The notes below the pieces were generated by a model. The model was not told the origin of the DNA and did not search any database. It saw only the letters and a program-made list of their open reading frames with translations. The position numbers and the translations under genes are program-made. A stretch of DNA of 6,525 nucleotides from Thermoplasmata archaeon (lineage in GTDB: Archaea; Thermoplasmatota; Thermoplasmata; Thermoplasmatales; Thermoplasmataceae), in the NCBI GenBank assembly GCA_021797265.1, contig JAJZZZ010000081.1:1-6525 (forward strand), in the 5' to 3' direction. This document shows positions 5,028-6,525 of the stretch, piece after piece. Positions within the stretch are counted from its first letter, which is position 1; every line of letters begins with the position of its first letter.

Positions 5028-5876
5028 TTGCAACAGAAGGGCAGTGAAGTGGACCGGTTCCGTTCCATAATGATCGGGGAAAGGAAGAGCCCTTACACGG
5101 TAAAGGAATATACCTTTCTGGCCACAATTTTCATGGACTTTATTGGCAAAAGCATCTCGCAGTGCACCGCCGTAGATGTTGAAAACTTCAAGAACTATCT
5201 TGCCACCCGCAAAAAATACTCAAAGAGCAGCCAGTATCTTGCAATGAAGGCAATAAAGCATTTCTTCAAGGTCATGGATGTACCTGAACCTAGGAATCTC
5301 ACGTCACCAAAGAGATCGAAGAAAGTGCCGAACTACCTCACTGAAAGAGAAATGGGATTAATGCTGAATGATGAAAACCAGGAGCTGAAAACAAGGCTCA
5401 TTGTATCAATCCTTGCGAATACTGGCATCAGGGTGGGCGAACTCTGCCACCTGAACATTCAGGATGCCGACCTTGAGGAAGGCATTCTGCACGTGAAGTC
5501 CGGAAAGGGGGACAGGGACAGGATTGTGCTGCTTCCTGAAACAACAGTGTCGCTCATGAGGGAATATCTGAAATCCCGGAATATCCTTGATGTAAATACG
5601 CCATCGCTTCTTGTCAGCCGCAGGGGTAACAGGTTTGACACGTCTACCGTTGAGCGAATAATAAGGAATGCAGCCATGAGTGCGGGAATTCAGAAGAAGG
5701 TCACGCCGCACGTCCTGAGGCATACATTTGCCACCGCCATACTCAGGAATGGTGGTGATATAAGATTCATACAGCAGCTTCTGGGGCATGCCAGCCTCAA
5801 CACCACGGAGATATATACTCACATTGACGAGAGTGCGCTTAAGGAGATGTATGAAAAGCATCGGCCAAGGTATTAG
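5028..5876 (+). CDS. xerA: Tyrosine recombinase XerA (chromosome dimer resolution)
   Basis: With the start chosen here the protein has 282 residues, close to the size of archaeal XerA. The N-terminal SAM-like core-binding domain spans about 8-95 (VDRFRSIMIGERKSPYTVKEY onward) and the catalytic domain about 105-282. All six active-site residues are visible: R135 (TGIRVGE), K160 (SGKGDR), H228 and R231 (PHVLRH), H254 (LLGHAS) and the nucleophile Y263 (EIYTH). Archaeal XerA resolves chromosome dimers at a dif site, working without a second Xer protein. The frame is open from ATG 4905, but residues before about 5019 do not look like protein and would precede the TATA box. TTG 5028 fits the promoter; GTG 5049 is the main alternative; ATG 5070 would cut into the first helix. 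No integrase-type neighbours or att repeats suggest a mobile element. Confidence 0.92.
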   Translation: MQQKGSEVDRFRSIMIGERKSPYTVKEYTFLATIFMDFIGKSISQCTAVDVENFKNYLATRKKYSKSSQYLAMKAIKHFFKVMDVPEPRNLTSPKRSKKVPNYLTEREMGLMLNDENQELKTRLIVSILANTGIRVGELCHLNIQDADLEEGILHVKSGKGDRDRIVLLPETTVSLMREYLKSRNILDVNTPSLLVSRRGNRFDTSTVERIIRNAAMSAGIQKKVTPHVLRHTFATAILRNGGDIRFIQQLLGHASLNTTEIYTHIDESALKEMYEKHRPRY

Positions 5877-6525
5877 CTTGTCCGATCGATTATATAGTGC
5901 GCAAACCAGGCCAGAAATTCCTTGATTTCGGCGTTCCCCTGTACCTGTGCCAGGTATTCCTTGCTCTTCTGGATGAGTTTTGTCATGAGGTTTCTTGAAT
6001 ATTCATAGGAACCTGTATCCATAACAATTTTTCTCAGTTTTTCAAAATCCTGGTCTGAAACGTTGCCGGAACCTATGCATTTCCTTATGAAATCGGCTTC
6101 CTCACTTCCAGAACGCTCAATGGCCTTAAGTATGAGCAGGGTCTTCTTTCCTTCGTTGACATCGCTCTTGATTGATTTGCCTGTTTTCTTCTCATCACCG
6201 AAGAGCCCCAGTATATCATCATGAAGCTGGAAGGCTGTTCCCAGAAGTGTGCCGTAATAGCTGAGGGGAAGTATGTTCTGGGCCGTTCCGCTCAGGAGTG
6301 CTCCCATCCTCAGGGGACCCTCGATGGTATATTTTGCTGTTTTCAGCATGTGGAGCCTTAGGAGGTCCTTCTGTGAAAAATCCGGGTTGTATGATGAACT
6401 GATGTCTATGAGCTGCCCATATCCGGTCATCTCTATTATCCTGGAGAGTTCCATGTTGGCCGCCATTGTTTCGTTTGGAGGGAGGCCACAACCCAGCAGA
6501 GCCTGATGTGCGTATGAATCTGCAA
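5873..6525 (-). CDS. Polyprenyl (probably geranylgeranyl) diphosphate synthase, N-terminal part beyond window edge
   Basis: The frame is open from the right edge to TAA at 5873-5875, giving 216 visible residues of an enzyme that usually has about 320-350. This is the C-terminal part: GYGQLIDIS, MLKTAKYTIEGPLRMGALLSG, then the second Asp-rich motif FQLHDDILGLFGDEKKTGKSIKSDVNEGKKTLL. DDILG in place of DDxxD is normal in archaeal members. The enzyme condenses isopentenyl diphosphate with allylic diphosphates to make the C20 chains of archaeal ether lipids. The first DDxxD motif and the residues that set chain length lie outside the window, so product length is inferred from what archaea need. 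The internal ATG at 6464-6466 is not the start: upstream codons (QALLGCGLPPNET) continue the family pattern. Its stop overlaps that of converging xerA. Confidence 0.93.
   Translation of the reverse strand, partial: ADSYAHQALLGCGLPPNETMAANMELSRIIEMTGYGQLIDISSSYNPDFSQKDLLRLHMLKTAKYTIEGPLRMGALLSGTAQNILPLSYYGTLLGTAFQLHDDILGLFGDEKKTGKSIKSDVNEGKKTLLILKAIERSGSEEADFIRKCIGSGNVSDQDFEKLRKIVMDTGSYEYSRNLMTKLIQKSKEYLAQVQGNAEIKEFLAWFAHYIIDRTS

Noticed and set aside
5028..5876. Integrase of a mobile element
   Set aside because: Size and motifs fit housekeeping XerA; neighbours are housekeeping genes, with no tRNA, direct repeats or viral genes.
6219..6491. Alternative minus-strand frame over the prenyl synthase, and the internal ATG 6466 as gene start
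   Set aside because: The other frame is a shadow of the conserved synthase; the ATG is internal because upstream in-frame codons continue the family sequence to the window edge.

Overview
The window looks like chromosomal DNA from an archaeon of the Thermoplasmata, probably a heterotrophic, Thermoplasmatales-like lineage. The evidence is an archaeal XerA-type recombinase, an archaeal isoprenoid diphosphate synthase with a DDILG second Asp motif, a B12 mutase encoded as a catalytic subunit with no fused B12 domain, and AT-rich TATA-like boxes about 24-25 nt ahead of several start codons, which suggests leaderless mRNAs. No phage, insertion sequence, CRISPR array, rRNA or tRNA was recognised. 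The lineage is inferred from gene content only.

Layout: 1-1689 (-) holds the catalytic subunit of an adenosylcobalamin acyl-CoA mutase, missing only its last few residues at the left edge. It would normally be called methylmalonyl-CoA mutase, but its two specificity residues match isobutyryl-CoA mutase. 1690-1970 is non-coding and contains inverted repeats. 1971-2831 (-) is a two-gene cassette: a ferritin-like four-helix protein whose iron-binding histidines are replaced, followed by a small thioredoxin with a WCHPC active site. 2832-3097 is a divergent regulatory region with two dyads. 3098-3748 (+) is ribulose-phosphate 3-epimerase. Directly abutting it, 3749-4729 (-) is a medium-chain dehydrogenase/reductase that lacks catalytic-zinc ligands. 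4730-5027 is a divergent regulatory region. 5028-5876 (+) is xerA. Its stop codon overlaps that of a polyprenyl (geranylgeranyl-type) diphosphate synthase, 5873-6525 (-), which is cut by the right edge.

Most genes are housekeeping: carbon metabolism (mutase, epimerase, oxidoreductase), chromosome dimer resolution (XerA) and membrane lipid precursor synthesis (prenyl synthase). The least ordinary parts are the ferritin-like/thioredoxin cassette with its flanking repeats, the mutase specificity signature, and a perfect palindrome touching the xerA TATA box. I see no convincing large undescribed multi-gene system here.
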